Below are positions 8,605 through 17,351 of a stretch of 64,000 bases of DNA, piece after piece (positions within the stretch are counted from its first letter, which is position 1; each line of letters starts with the position of its first letter). Made by a program: the position numbers and the translations under genes. The stretch is from the NCBI GenBank assembly GCA_938004185.1, contig CALKWN010000065.1, positions 496,001 through 560,000 on the forward strand. Direction: 5' to 3'. The notes beneath the pieces are model-generated. The model was given only the letters and a program-made list of their open reading frames with translations, was not told the origin of the DNA and did no database searches. The DNA comes from an uncultured candidate division WWE3 bacterium. Lineage in GTDB: Bacteria > Patescibacteriota > WWE3 > UBA101185 > UBA10185.

Positions 8605-10101
8605 TTAACGAACTTCTATCCACATCCCCTCGGCAATATCACCGAAGATGGGTTTAAGCATAACACCGCACTCTACGTCCTTTCCTACGGTCTTAACCTC
8701 TTCCTGACCGCGGTGCAATGACTTTATGGTTCCGGTATAAAGAGGAATATCCTCCTCTGTAACATCTGCCGGATCCTTGTCAAAGATGGAGACCCGCAGT
8801 CCCGGCCTTAAAGCACCGGCCAAAACTTTGGTCCCGGCTATTATATCACCTGAAGGCAGTTTAAAGGTTTTTATAACGCGTCCTCTTCCTTTTATCTTAA
8901 GCTCGGCTTCCACCGCAGTACCTTCGAGAATATCCTTAGCATCGTCGATGAGCTCGTATATTGTCTGGTAAGTTTTAACCATTACCTTGTTGCTTTCAGC
9001 CAAACTTGCCGCAGAGCCGGGCAATCTTATGTTAAATCCCAAAACTATTCCGCCTTTAGCGCTCTGTGCCAACATAATATCGGACTCGGAAATGTCGCCT
9101 GTTCCACAATGTAAAAATTTTAATGCGTATGTTGCATCTACTGAAGATGTTACAAGATCGGCTAAACTTCCTTTCACAGCCTCGAGAGTACCTTGGGTGT
9201 CGGCTTTCAAAACAACCGCTATGGTTCTCTTCGCGTCCTTTCCGATAATTTCGTTTTGATCTTCCTGCTGTGCTAATTCTGCCAACTCACTTCCCTCGAA
9301 AACGATAAGGTCTCCTACACAAGGAACATCGCTGAACCCGAGAATTTCTACGGGCATTGATGGGCCGGCACTTTTAACCATAGCTCCTTTGTCATCCATC
9401 ATTGATTTAATCTTCGCGGTTAGACCGCCCGTCACAACTTTATCCCCAACACGAAGGGTTCCGCTCCTAACTATGCATGAAACAACAACACCTCTTCTTC
9501 GGTCAAGTTTTGATTCTATTATTACCGCCTCAAGCTCGGCGTCGGGATAAGCTTTATATCCCTGCATTTCCGAGATTGTGAGTATTGCATCTAATAATTT
9601 ATCGATATTCTGATTGGTTTTAGCAGAGAGCTCTACACTAATACACTCCCCACCCCAATCTTCAACTAGAATGTTTTCTTGGGCGAGCTCCTGCTTTACT
9701 TTTTGAGGATTAGATCCGGGTTTATCAATTTTATTTATTGCGACAATAATCGGAACTTTGGCAGCAATAGCGTGTGATATGGCTTCTTTTGTCTGAGGTT
9801 TAACTCCTTCGTCTGCTGCAACAACCAAAACTACTATATCAGCAGCTTTTCCGCCCCTGGCTCTCATTTGAGTAAAAGCGGCATGACCGGGAGTATCTAT
9901 AAAGGTAATTTTTTTGTCTTTATATGAAATCTGATAGGCACCAATATGTTGAGTTATTCCGCCATATTCTTTTTCCTGTATGTTGCTGTGCCTGATAACG
10001 TCGAGAATGCTGGTTTTTCCGTGATCGACATGTCCCATAACGGTAACAATAGGCGCTCTGAAATTCTGTTCAATTGTACTTTTATTCTTATTATCCGGCA
10101 T
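8605..10101 (-). CDS. infB: Translation initiation factor IF-2, short form
   Basis: 498 aa. The GTPase motifs are G1 GHVDHGKT (23-30), G3 DTPGHAAF (69-76) and G4 NKID (123-126), then domain II and the C-terminal fMet-tRNA-binding part ending with LKPIFGDIAEGMWIEVR. The long variable N-terminal region of most bacterial IF-2 proteins (total 700-900 aa) is missing; the G domain begins within 20 residues. The gene follows nusA after 49 nt, the usual nusA-infB order. Confidence 0.96.
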   Translation of the reverse strand: MPDNKNKSTIEQNFRAPIVTVMGHVDHGKTSILDVIRHSNIQEKEYGGITQHIGAYQISYKDKKITFIDTPGHAAFTQMRARGGKAADIVVLVVAADEGVKPQTKEAISHAIAAKVPIIVAINKIDKPGSNPQKVKQELAQENILVEDWGGECISVELSAKTNQNIDKLLDAILTISEMQGYKAYPDAELEAVIIESKLDRRRGVVVSCIVRSGTLRVGDKVVTGGLTAKIKSMMDDKGAMVKSAGPSMPVEILGFSDVPCVGDLIVFEGSELAELAQQEDQNEIIGKDAKRTIAVVLKADTQGTLEAVKGSLADLVTSSVDATYALKFLHCGTGDISESDIMLAQSAKGGIVLGFNIRLPGSAASLAESNKVMVKTYQTIYELIDDAKDILEGTAVEAELKIKGRGRVIKTFKLPSGDIIAGTKVLAGALRPGLRVSIFDKDPADVTEEDIPLYTGTIKSLHRGQEEVKTVGKDVECGVMLKPIFGDIAEGMWIEVR

Positions 10102-10150
10102 TTTAAAATCCCCATATTAATTTTGCTTTTAGCAAAAAACGGCATTTTAT

Positions 10151-11347
10151 TTAGGCACTCTCTTCAGATTGTACATCCTCGGTTTCGGCGTTTCCAGAAT
10201 CAGGCTCTTCGACAGCCTCTTCCACAACTTGCTGTTCGGCATTGGCTGCGGCTTCTTCCTCTTCTTTGATTCTGTCTTTTTCTACTTTTTCTTCTTCGGT
10301 CTTTTTTATTGCTTCATCCCAAACTCCAACAACTTTCTTCTCCTCCAGCTCACCAAGTTTAACAGCTTCTTCGGAATCTGCGGAAAATATTCCGCTCGCA
10401 CCCTTTATATCGATCTTCCATTTTGTAAGTTTATTTGCCAAACGAGCGTTTTGCCCCTCTTTACCAATGGCGAGACTCTGCTGCTCCTCAGGAACCGTAA
10501 CTACAGCTCTTTTATTTTCTTTATCGAGCTCTACCTCAGCTACTTTAGCGGGAGATAAACTTGCAGCAATAAATTTTTCGGTAATATTATAAAAAGGTAT
10601 GATGTCGATTTTTTCACCGAAAAGCTCCGATATTATTGATTGAACACGCACTCCTTTTTGGCCGACACAGCTTCCTACAGGATCGACTTTATCATCTTTT
10701 GAGGACACCGCCATTTTCGTTCTGGAACCGGCTTCTCTAGCAATTGCTTCGATTGTAACAACACCCGAAGCAATTTCAGGAACTTCCTGCTCAAAAAGCT
10801 TTGCGACAAATTGGGGGTCGGATCGGCTTACAATAACCTCGGTCCCTCTGGGACTTTCTTTTATATCTTTTACCAATACTTTTAGCCTTTGATTAATCCT
10901 ATAGTTTTCGGGTGAGACTTGCTCTCCGGAAGGCATTACTCCCTGAGCTCTGGATTTTCCCAAATCGAGAGTTATTAAACCATTATCCATTCTGAACACG
11001 GTACCAAGCATAATTTGGCCTATTTTAGCCTTAAATTCGTTTGTAACGACCTCTTTTTCAGTTTCGCGTATCTTTTGCAGGATTACCTGTTTTGCTGTCT
11101 GTGCGGCGATTCTACCGAATCCGGAGGGAGTTACATCTTTCGCGTCCTTTAATATCCTTACCTCACCTGTATCGGTGTTGAGATCAACCTCTATTTCCTC
11201 TAAATCAACATCTTCACCTGCTTCTTTTCGGTCTTTTTTATATGCAGTAGCTAAAGCCGTTTTTACTGAATCCACAACACTTTCAACGGATATGCCCCTC
11301 TCGGTGGCTACCTGATTTATTGCGGCATTAAATTCTGATATTGCCAT
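10151..11347 (-). CDS. nusA: Transcription termination/antitermination factor NusA
   Basis: 398 aa. N-terminal RNA-polymerase-binding domain, an S1 domain (GTVFRMDNGLITLDLGKSRAQGVMP), then two KH domains (VGSCVGQKGVRVQSI and LAIGKEGQNARLANKL) and an acidic, low-complexity tail rich in Glu and Ala from about residue 345. NusA binds RNA polymerase and modulates pausing and intrinsic termination. It is preceded by AGAGGA 6-7 nt before the ATG, and by a terminator-like hairpin directly upstream of that site (see 11374). infB lies downstream. Confidence 0.96.
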   Translation of the reverse strand: MAISEFNAAINQVATERGISVESVVDSVKTALATAYKKDRKEAGEDVDLEEIEVDLNTDTGEVRILKDAKDVTPSGFGRIAAQTAKQVILQKIRETEKEVVTNEFKAKIGQIMLGTVFRMDNGLITLDLGKSRAQGVMPSGEQVSPENYRINQRLKVLVKDIKESPRGTEVIVSRSDPQFVAKLFEQEVPEIASGVVTIEAIAREAGSRTKMAVSSKDDKVDPVGSCVGQKGVRVQSIISELFGEKIDIIPFYNITEKFIAASLSPAKVAEVELDKENKRAVVTVPEEQQSLAIGKEGQNARLANKLTKWKIDIKGASGIFSADSEEAVKLGELEEKKVVGVWDEAIKKTEEEKVEKDRIKEEEEAAANAEQQVVEEAVEEPDSGNAETEDVQSEESA

Positions 11348-11373
11348 ATTTTTTCCTCTTTAAGTAATAAAAA

Positions 11374-11390
11374 AGCGGGTAACACCCACT
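11374..11390 (-). terminator. Intrinsic terminator in the dnaJ-nusA gap / nusA leader
   Basis: On the minus strand AGTGGGT-GTT-ACCCGCT forms a 7-bp stem (one G-U) followed by a T-rich tract. It ends about 20 nt before the nusA start and only a few bases before its Shine-Dalgarno. It can end dnaJ transcripts, but it also lies between a good promoter at 11422-11450 and nusA, so it could attenuate nusA. Confidence 0.7.
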
Positions 11391-11421
11391 TATCAACCAA
11401 CTATTACGCTTATACTGCTTG

Positions 11422-11450
11422 ATGATACATCACCAACATCGCAAGGTCAA
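11422..11450 (-). promoter_or_regulatory. Sigma-70 type promoter for nusA-infB
   Basis: Minus strand TTGACC (11445-11450), a 17-nt spacer, then TATCAT (11422-11427). Predicted start near 11415 leaves a leader of about 68 nt that contains the terminator hairpin at 11374-11390. Confidence 0.55.
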
Positions 11451-11474
11451 CATAACCGAAACGTCTACCATGAC

Positions 11475-12407
11475 TTAATGTTTTGCGAATTCCTCCAAAA
11501 GATCTTTCTGCTTTTTGCTCATCTTCTTCGGAATTACCACCATAACCTGAACCATAACATCTCCCTGGCCCCTTCCATGTAATCTCGGCATACCTTTTCC
11601 CCTTATGAGAAGCTTTGTTCCATACTGAGTTCCCGAAGGTATGTTAAGTTTTGCCTTTCCGAGCCCGTCGGAAGCATTTAAATTAACTACAGGAACCTCA
11701 ACAACCCCACCGATTGAGGCAGTAACGATGTCTATTTCTGCAATAACAAATAAATCGTCGCCAACGACTCTGAAACCCTTAGGAGCCTCCACCCTTAATG
11801 TAATAAATAAATCACCCGCGGGTGTGCCTGAAGGACCTGGCATACCCTTACCTGAAAATTTCAATTCCATGCCGTCCCGTGCACCTGACGGAATTTTTAT
11901 TTTTACCTTCCCGCTATCTACATTTATTTCTTTCTCAACACCAAAAACTGCTTCCTTAAAACTAACGTTCATTTGGTAATAAAGGCTTTTTCCCCGTCTT
12001 GGTGTTCTTTGACCGCCGAATCCGCGAAAACCAAACATACTTTCAAAAATATCGAAAGGGTCAAAATCGGCGTAATCGTTGCCGCCACCTCCCGAAGTAT
12101 AAGTATAGGTAAAAGGACCCCATTGACCGCCCCGCCCCCCGCCTTGGAATCCCGAAAATCCTCCGAAACCCTGACCGGGTTCAGCAGTTCCGAACCTATC
12201 GTACATTTTTCTTTTTTCGGGATCACTTAAAACTCGGTAGGCTTCGTTAATTTCCTTAAATCTCATTTCAGCAGCCTCTTTGTCCTTTTCAGATACAACG
12301 TCAGGATGGTGTTCTCTAGCCAACTTTCTGTAAGCCTTTTTTATGTCTTCTTCGGAGGCGTTCTTATCAACTCCGAGGATTTTATAGTAGTCTTTTCCGT
12401 TTGCCAT
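11475..12407 (-). CDS. DnaJ-type co-chaperone without zinc fingers (CbpA-like)
   Basis: 310 aa with the ATG at 12407; an upstream in-frame GTG would add 6 unlikely residues. The J domain has HPD at 34-36, then a Gly/Phe-rich linker (about 66-110) and two C-terminal substrate-binding beta domains. The four CxxCxGxG zinc-finger repeats of true DnaJ are absent, so it is a class II J-protein like CbpA. It stimulates the Hsp70 ATPase; no dnaK or grpE lies in this window. A TAAAAT box 8 nt before the ATG suggests its own near-leaderless promoter. Confidence 0.9.
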   Translation of the reverse strand: MANGKDYYKILGVDKNASEEDIKKAYRKLAREHHPDVVSEKDKEAAEMRFKEINEAYRVLSDPEKRKMYDRFGTAEPGQGFGGFSGFQGGGRGGQWGPFTYTYTSGGGGNDYADFDPFDIFESMFGFRGFGGQRTPRRGKSLYYQMNVSFKEAVFGVEKEINVDSGKVKIKIPSGARDGMELKFSGKGMPGPSGTPAGDLFITLRVEAPKGFRVVGDDLFVIAEIDIVTASIGGVVEVPVVNLNASDGLGKAKLNIPSGTQYGTKLLIRGKGMPRLHGRGQGDVMVQVMVVIPKKMSKKQKDLLEEFAKH

Positions 12408-12475
12408 ACCAAAGCATTTTAGCACTTTAACGAGTTAATTGTTAAGAAAATTGCCAAGAGTATTTAAATAAAGAA

Positions 12476-12494
12476 GCGGCCCCGTAGGGGCCGC
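12476..12494 (-). terminator. Intrinsic terminator of hup
   Basis: A perfect 8-bp stem, GCGGCCCC-GTA-GGGGCCGC on the plus strand, read on the minus strand with a downstream TTCTTTATTT. It lies 33 nt past the HU stop codon. Confidence 0.85.
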
Positions 12495-12527
12495 TTTGGT
12501 CGTAACTAAAGCATTTTCGATGCCTTA

Positions 12528-12800
12528 TTACTTGACTGCATCCTTCAAACCTTTTCCGGCTTTGAAAGCGGGAGTCTTGCTAGCGGGAATCGGAAGAGGA
12601 GCTCCTGTTTGAGGATTTCTTCCCATTCTCTGTTTTCTGGATCTGACTTCGAAAGTTCCGAATCCTGTCCAAGTAACTTTTTCGCCTCTCTTCAATACTG
12701 CTGTGATTGCATCGGCAACTGCATCTACTGCTTTAGCTGCGTCAACTTTTGTCATTCCTGCTCTATCTGCAACTTTTGCTTGTAATTCCTGTTTTGTCAT
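12528..12800 (-). CDS. hup: HU-family DNA-binding protein
   Basis: 90 aa, the standard HU size. The protein has the helical dimer part ([21 protein letters not shown]), [21 protein letters not shown] of the beta arm and a Pro-rich arm tip region ([17 protein letters not shown]). HU bends and compacts DNA. A strong ribosome-binding stretch (AAGGGGGTG) precedes the ATG and a clear terminator follows, so it is probably a highly expressed monocistronic unit. Confidence 0.96.
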   Translation of the reverse strand: MTKQELQAKVADRAGMTKVDAAKAVDAVADAITAVLKRGEKVTWTGFGTFEVRSRKQRMGRNPQTGAPLPIPASKTPAFKAGKGLKDAVK

Positions 12801-12842
12801 TATTAAAACACCCCCTTTCAGGTGGTCTGCCTGGTTGGCTAA

Positions 12843-13622
12843 CTAAATTAACTTATCTATCCTTTTTGTTTCTTTTTTTTCAGTATCGAAAAGAACACTT
12901 CTGAATGCTTTTCTACCTTGCTCTTCCCAATCAAAGCGCTGATTTCTAGCTGTCTTAAACATGTTTATTATTATGTCCGTTTTAACACCCAACACAGAAT
13001 CAATAGAACCTGACATGCCTACATCAGTAACATATAAAGTGCCTTTGGGTAAAACCATATCATCGCAGGTAGGCACGTGTGTGTGTGAACCGACAAAAAT
13101 ATCAACACGACCGTCAAGGTAATGCGCTAACGCAAATTTTTCACTTGTGGCTTCAGCATGAAAATCTACAATCGTTACGTTAATATTTTTATCGGCGTGC
13201 ATTTCAAGAATTTTATCTGCAATTTCAAAAGGATCTTCTAAATAGGCGTGTAGTGTTGAAAATGAAGTTCTTCCCATAAGATTTATAATCAGTATCTGGC
13301 CTTTTCCCCCCAAATCGACAACACTGTATCCGGCTCCCGGAGTACCTTCCGGGTAATTGGCTGGCCTGATTATCGGAAGGTTATCAATAATATCTTCCGA
13401 TTCTTTTTGCCAGAAAATATGGTCACCTCCGGTAAAAAAATCAACACCGGCTTTTTGCATATCTTCAATTTTTTCCTGGGTAAATCCTCTTCCTGAAACT
13501 AAATTCTCGCAGTTTGAAAAAACAAAATCTACAGAGTTTTCTTTGATAATTTCCGGCAGTGCGGATTGAACCGCCTTGCGACCGGGACTAGCTACTATTT
13601 CGCCTACGCAAAGAATTTTCAT
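12843..13622 (-). CDS. YmdB-family metallophosphoesterase with changed metal ligands
   Basis: 259 aa, the normal length for the YmdB/TIGR00282 family, phosphodiesterases that act on 2',3'-cyclic nucleotides and influence RNase Y-linked processes in Bacillus. The family signature DFHAEATSEK and GSHTHVPT are intact. Two usual metal-site residues differ: the GDxVG aspartate is Glu (GEIVASPGR, residue 8) and the GNH motif reads GDH. The changes are conservative and may still bind metal. It sits a few genes from rny, as in many Firmicutes. Confidence 0.85.
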   Translation of the reverse strand: MKILCVGEIVASPGRKAVQSALPEIIKENSVDFVFSNCENLVSGRGFTQEKIEDMQKAGVDFFTGGDHIFWQKESEDIIDNLPIIRPANYPEGTPGAGYSVVDLGGKGQILIINLMGRTSFSTLHAYLEDPFEIADKILEMHADKNINVTIVDFHAEATSEKFALAHYLDGRVDIFVGSHTHVPTCDDMVLPKGTLYVTDVGMSGSIDSVLGVKTDIIINMFKTARNQRFDWEEQGRKAFRSVLFDTEKKETKRIDKLI

Positions 13623-13627
13623 AAAAG

Positions 13628-13840
13628 TTAATTGTTAAGTTTGGTTATTTCAAGATTGTGTATTTTGTAAATACCAAACACCTCAATAGGCTCTACTGTT
13701 GATTTATACAATAAAAACGCTGTAATGACAATAAGAAATACCAATACAGACACTAAACACCCTTTTACCAAAGAGCTCAATATCCTTGTAACCACAATAA
13801 AAACGACCAGTATTAAAGCTGCCATTAACAAGTAATACAT
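13628..13840 (-). CDS. Small two-helix membrane protein, unknown
   Basis: 70 aa from the ATG at 13840; an upstream in-frame TTG would add 18 residues and is less likely. Two hydrophobic segments, about residues 3-20 and 26-45, are followed by a ~25-residue polar tail (EPIEVFGIYKIHNLEI). I recognise no family. It lies between rny and the YmdB-like gene (5 nt before the latter), in the same direction, so it is probably in their operon. Confidence 0.5.
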   Translation of the reverse strand: MYYLLMAALILVVFIVVTRILSSLVKGCLVSVLVFLIVITAFLLYKSTVEPIEVFGIYKIHNLEITKLNN

Positions 13841-13929
13841 TTTTGTAAAAGACACCGAAATCACGCAAAACACCGATTTTTCGTGCAACAACAACCGCCG
13901 TTTAAAACTACTCGGCGCACAAAATGGAA

Positions 13930-15507
13930 TTATTTTGCGGTTTCCGATACTCTCGTCTCTCTAATAACGGTTACTTTAACAACTCCCGGATAGGATTGTT
14001 CTAGCTCTATCTTCTTGGCAATTTCCCTGGCAAGGAAGGCCGTAGAGTAGTCGTCTACTTTCTCAGGAGACACAAAAACTCTCACTTCTCTTCCGGCTGA
14101 GATCGCATAAGCTTTATCAACTCCATCAAAGGACATTGCGGCTCCTTCCAAATCCTTAAGTCTTGTTGCATAAGATTGGTAATCTTCGCTTCTTGCACCG
14201 GGCCTTGCACCGCTTATGTGGTCCGCGAGATTAACCACCGCCGACTCTACCGAACTGAAAGGTTTATCTTCGTGGTGCTCGGCGACACAGTTTATGACTT
14301 CTTCAGAAATTTTGAATTTTCTTAGCAAATCAACACCGAGCTGTATATGTGTTCCCTCATCTTCAGTAACGACTTTACCGATATCGTGAAATAAACAACC
14401 AAGTCTTACCACATCCGATTTTATTCCGAGCTCGTGAGCTAGTGCTATACCGATTTTCGTTTCTTCAAGAGTATGTTCAATCATGTTTTGTCCGTAAGAA
14501 AATCTGTACTTAAATCTCCCTAGTATCTGAATGAGTTCTTTCGGGATATTGTAAGCACCAACTTTGTGGCACAGATCATCACCGGCCTTAAACATTAAAT
14601 GTTCGACTTCGGACTGAGTCTTCTGAACAATTTCTTCAATTTTTGCAGGTTGTATCCTTCCGTCTGCTAAAAGTTTTTCCAGTGCAATTTTTGCAACCTC
14701 ACGTCTAACGGGATCGAAACAAGAAATAATTATCTCACCCTGCGAAGAATCTAAATCCAAATCAACTCCGGTAAGTTCTTCGAAAGTTCTGATGTTTCTA
14801 CCTTCCTTTCCGATTATTCTTCCTTTTACTTCTTCATCGGGAAGTTTCACTTTTGAAGTAGTATGCTCTACAACTATGTCCGTAGCACCAAACCTCATTG
14901 CCGAAACCAATAATTCCTGTGCGATTTTCTCGGAGTCGTGTTTAACCTCTTCTTCCATTTCTCTGATTTTTTTACCTTTTTCCTGTGCAAGCTCTTTATC
15001 AACAGACTGAAGTAACATATTTCTTGCCTCTTCTTTACTCATGGAAGAAACTCTCTGCAACTCATCTTGAGCCTTCTTGTACAAACCGTCGATTTCTTCC
15101 TGCTTTCTTTCAATGTTTTCTTTTACAGCGCGCAGTGTTTTAACCTTCTGCTCAATGTCTTTTTCTTTGGTCTCTACCTCAGTCTTTCTTATAGCTAAGG
15201 CTTTTTCTACCTCGAGCGAGCTTTCTTTTATCTTTCTTACTTCTTCGTGAGAGTTTTCCTTTATTTTACGAGCTTCTTCCTCAGCCTGAGACCTTACTTT
15301 TAAGGCCTCGTCTTTAGCCTCAATTACAATTTCCTTAGCTTTGGAACGAGCTTCTACAACAACAGCCTCACTGTCCAGATCCTTTTCCGGCACTGTAACA
15401 ACTGGTCTTTCTTCCTGTGTTGTTTTTTTTGAATTAGCTACAATTCGGGGAATAAGCGCACCGAACGATCCGGCCGCCAATATAAGCAAAACCGTCAATA
15501 AATCCAT
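13930..15507 (-). CDS. rny: Ribonuclease Y
   Basis: 525 aa, standard length. An N-terminal membrane helix (MDLLTVLLILAAGSFGALIP), a long charged coiled coil (about 45-205), a KH domain (GRIIGKEGRNIRTFEELTG) and an HD domain with LFHDIGK and AEHHEDKPFSS. RNase Y is the membrane-anchored endonuclease that starts mRNA decay in many bacteria lacking RNase E. GGAGGTAA lies 7 nt before the ATG. Confidence 0.97.
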   Translation of the reverse strand: MDLLTVLLILAAGSFGALIPRIVANSKKTTQEERPVVTVPEKDLDSEAVVVEARSKAKEIVIEAKDEALKVRSQAEEEARKIKENSHEEVRKIKESSLEVEKALAIRKTEVETKEKDIEQKVKTLRAVKENIERKQEEIDGLYKKAQDELQRVSSMSKEEARNMLLQSVDKELAQEKGKKIREMEEEVKHDSEKIAQELLVSAMRFGATDIVVEHTTSKVKLPDEEVKGRIIGKEGRNIRTFEELTGVDLDLDSSQGEIIISCFDPVRREVAKIALEKLLADGRIQPAKIEEIVQKTQSEVEHLMFKAGDDLCHKVGAYNIPKELIQILGRFKYRFSYGQNMIEHTLEETKIGIALAHELGIKSDVVRLGCLFHDIGKVVTEDEGTHIQLGVDLLRKFKISEEVINCVAEHHEDKPFSSVESAVVNLADHISGARPGARSEDYQSYATRLKDLEGAAMSFDGVDKAYAISAGREVRVFVSPEKVDDYSTAFLAREIAKKIELEQSYPGVVKVTVIRETRVSETAK

Positions 15508-15660
15508 ATTTAATTACCTCCATAATTCTGACAACCATATTTTTAATAAATTCAGGAACTGCCTTATTTAAAAAATACCTACTAATACTTAAGATCGTGG
15601 AAAAGTGTGTCTTTTCATCGTGTTTTTAAGCAATATATCGGCAAATTCCATGGCTAGATT

Positions 15661-16167
15661 CTATTTTAAGGACACCGCTCTGTCAACCTCGTCACGTACC
15701 TTCTCGTAACTGTACCCCTTAGATACAAGATACCTAATAAGTTTTTGCACGGATTTGGGGTCACGGGCATTTTTTACAACCCGCATCTTCTTTTCTACCA
15801 ACGTACGCAAAGATTTTTCCTCCAACACCTCGCCCACATGCCTTAGATATTTTTCCGAAAGTTCTCCCGATATTCCCTTTTTATATAAAAACTGCGACGC
15901 CTCACGAATACTTTTTGCTTTCGGAGACAATACTAAACCCTCGACGTAACGCTTCACATACTCTTCGTCATTTATATAACCCGAATCTTTAAGATCGGTC
16001 ATTATTCTATCTGCTATCAGATCTTTATCTGAAGCTGAAGGAAAAGAAACTTTTCTCATCAAAAATGCTAATCTGTCTTTAACTTCTTTTTCGGTGCGGA
16101 AAGAATAAGAAATAAAATCCAGTGTCTTGGAATACAACCTGTCTTCAATTTTTTTTAGATCAGACAT
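15661..16167 (-). CDS. recX: RecX regulator of RecA
   Basis: 168 aa, typical for RecX. It shows the three-helix repeats of the family, for example LDFISYSFRTEKEVKDRL, YINDEEYVKRYVEG and IRYLVSKGYSYEKVRDEV. RecX binds RecA filaments and inhibits or modulates strand exchange. The start lies 6 nt after recA, the standard recA-recX operon. Confidence 0.92.
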   Translation of the reverse strand: MSDLKKIEDRLYSKTLDFISYSFRTEKEVKDRLAFLMRKVSFPSASDKDLIADRIMTDLKDSGYINDEEYVKRYVEGLVLSPKAKSIREASQFLYKKGISGELSEKYLRHVGEVLEEKSLRTLVEKKMRVVKNARDPKSVQKLIRYLVSKGYSYEKVRDEVDRAVSLK

Positions 16168-16173
16168 TTATGT

Positions 16174-17271
16174 TTACTCGGTATCTTCGGAAACCGAAGC
16201 TGACACGTCATCGTCATTTACTGCACCAAGCTCAAGAGGTATTTCCTTACTGTCTTTTACTTTTTCTTTTATTTTCTTCGTCAACTCATCACGTAGTTTC
16301 ACATTTTGTTTCAAATGTATTCTTGAAGCTTCCTTTCCCTGACCAAGTTTTTCTCCGTTGTACTCATACCAAGCGCCTGATTTTTTAATAACATTAAGAT
16401 CCACACCGACATCCAAAATATTTGCCTCTTTACTGATTCCCTCGTTGAACATAATGTCAAACTCGGCTTTTCTAAAAGGAGGGGCAACTTTATTTTTTAC
16501 AACTTTAGCTACTACTCTTATTCCGTTTATATCCTGACCTACTTTAAGAGATTCGATCTTTCTTACTTCAATTCTTACGGAAGCGTAGTACTTCAGTGCT
16601 TTTCCTCCGGGAGTAACTTCGGGATTTCCGAACATAACACCGATTTTCATCCTAAGCTGATTTGTAAATATTATTGTGCAGTTTGACCTGCTTATTGCAC
16701 CTGTGAGCCTTCTTAAAGCTTGGCTCATTAAACGGGCCTGTACAGCTACAAAACTATCTCCGATGTCTCCTTCTATCTCCGCCCTAGGCACCAGTGCAGC
16801 AACAGAGTCTATTGCTACAACATCAACGGCGTTTGAACGTATTAAAGTTTCCGCGATCTCAAGAGCCTGCTCTCCGGTGTCGGGTTGGGAAACCAATAAA
16901 TTTTCAACATCTACTCCGGTTTTTTCGGCATAAGTAGGATCGAAAGCATGCTCTGCATCTATAAGAGCGGCAGTTCCACCTATTTTTTGGGCCTCGGCAA
17001 TAATATGCTGAACTAAAGTTGTTTTTCCAGAAGCTTCGGGGCCGTATATTTCAATTATTCTTCCGCGCGGAACACCTCCTGCACCTAAAGCAATATCCAA
17101 AGCTATAGAACCTGTAGGGATAACGGAAATGATTCTTTCCCCGTTGCTTCCCCCAAGACGCATTATGGAACCCTTGCCGTAATTTTTTTCAATCTGATCC
17201 AAAGCGGTTTGCAGGGCAATTTCCTTATTTTTCTTTGCAGGATCTACTTGTTGTTTTGTTTCTTTAGCCAC
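16174..17271 (-). CDS. recA: Recombinase RecA
   Basis: 365 aa beginning with GTG at 17271, with AGGAGG 6 nt upstream. Walker A GPEASGKT at 77-84, [18 protein letters not shown] in the Walker B region, [10 protein letters not shown], and [32 protein letters not shown] of the L2 and ATP-cap region. RecA forms the homologous recombination filament and triggers SOS responses. No LexA-type operator was seen upstream. recX follows after 6 nt. Confidence 0.98.
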   Translation of the reverse strand: MAKETKQQVDPAKKNKEIALQTALDQIEKNYGKGSIMRLGGSNGERIISVIPTGSIALDIALGAGGVPRGRIIEIYGPEASGKTTLVQHIIAEAQKIGGTAALIDAEHAFDPTYAEKTGVDVENLLVSQPDTGEQALEIAETLIRSNAVDVVAIDSVAALVPRAEIEGDIGDSFVAVQARLMSQALRRLTGAISRSNCTIIFTNQLRMKIGVMFGNPEVTPGGKALKYYASVRIEVRKIESLKVGQDINGIRVVAKVVKNKVAPPFRKAEFDIMFNEGISKEANILDVGVDLNVIKKSGAWYEYNGEKLGQGKEASRIHLKQNVKLRDELTKKIKEKVKDSKEIPLELGAVNDDDVSASVSEDTE

Positions 17272-17351
17272 AATTGACCTCCTATAATATTTTTTACTAA
17301 GTCCATTCTAACAATGGACAAAACTAATTCAACACAACCTTTCTATTAAAA

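Noticed and set aside
12407..12440. A CIRCE heat-shock operator before dnaJ
   Set aside because: TTAGCACTT is present on the plus strand but the matching inverted arm is missing, so it is not a CIRCE element.
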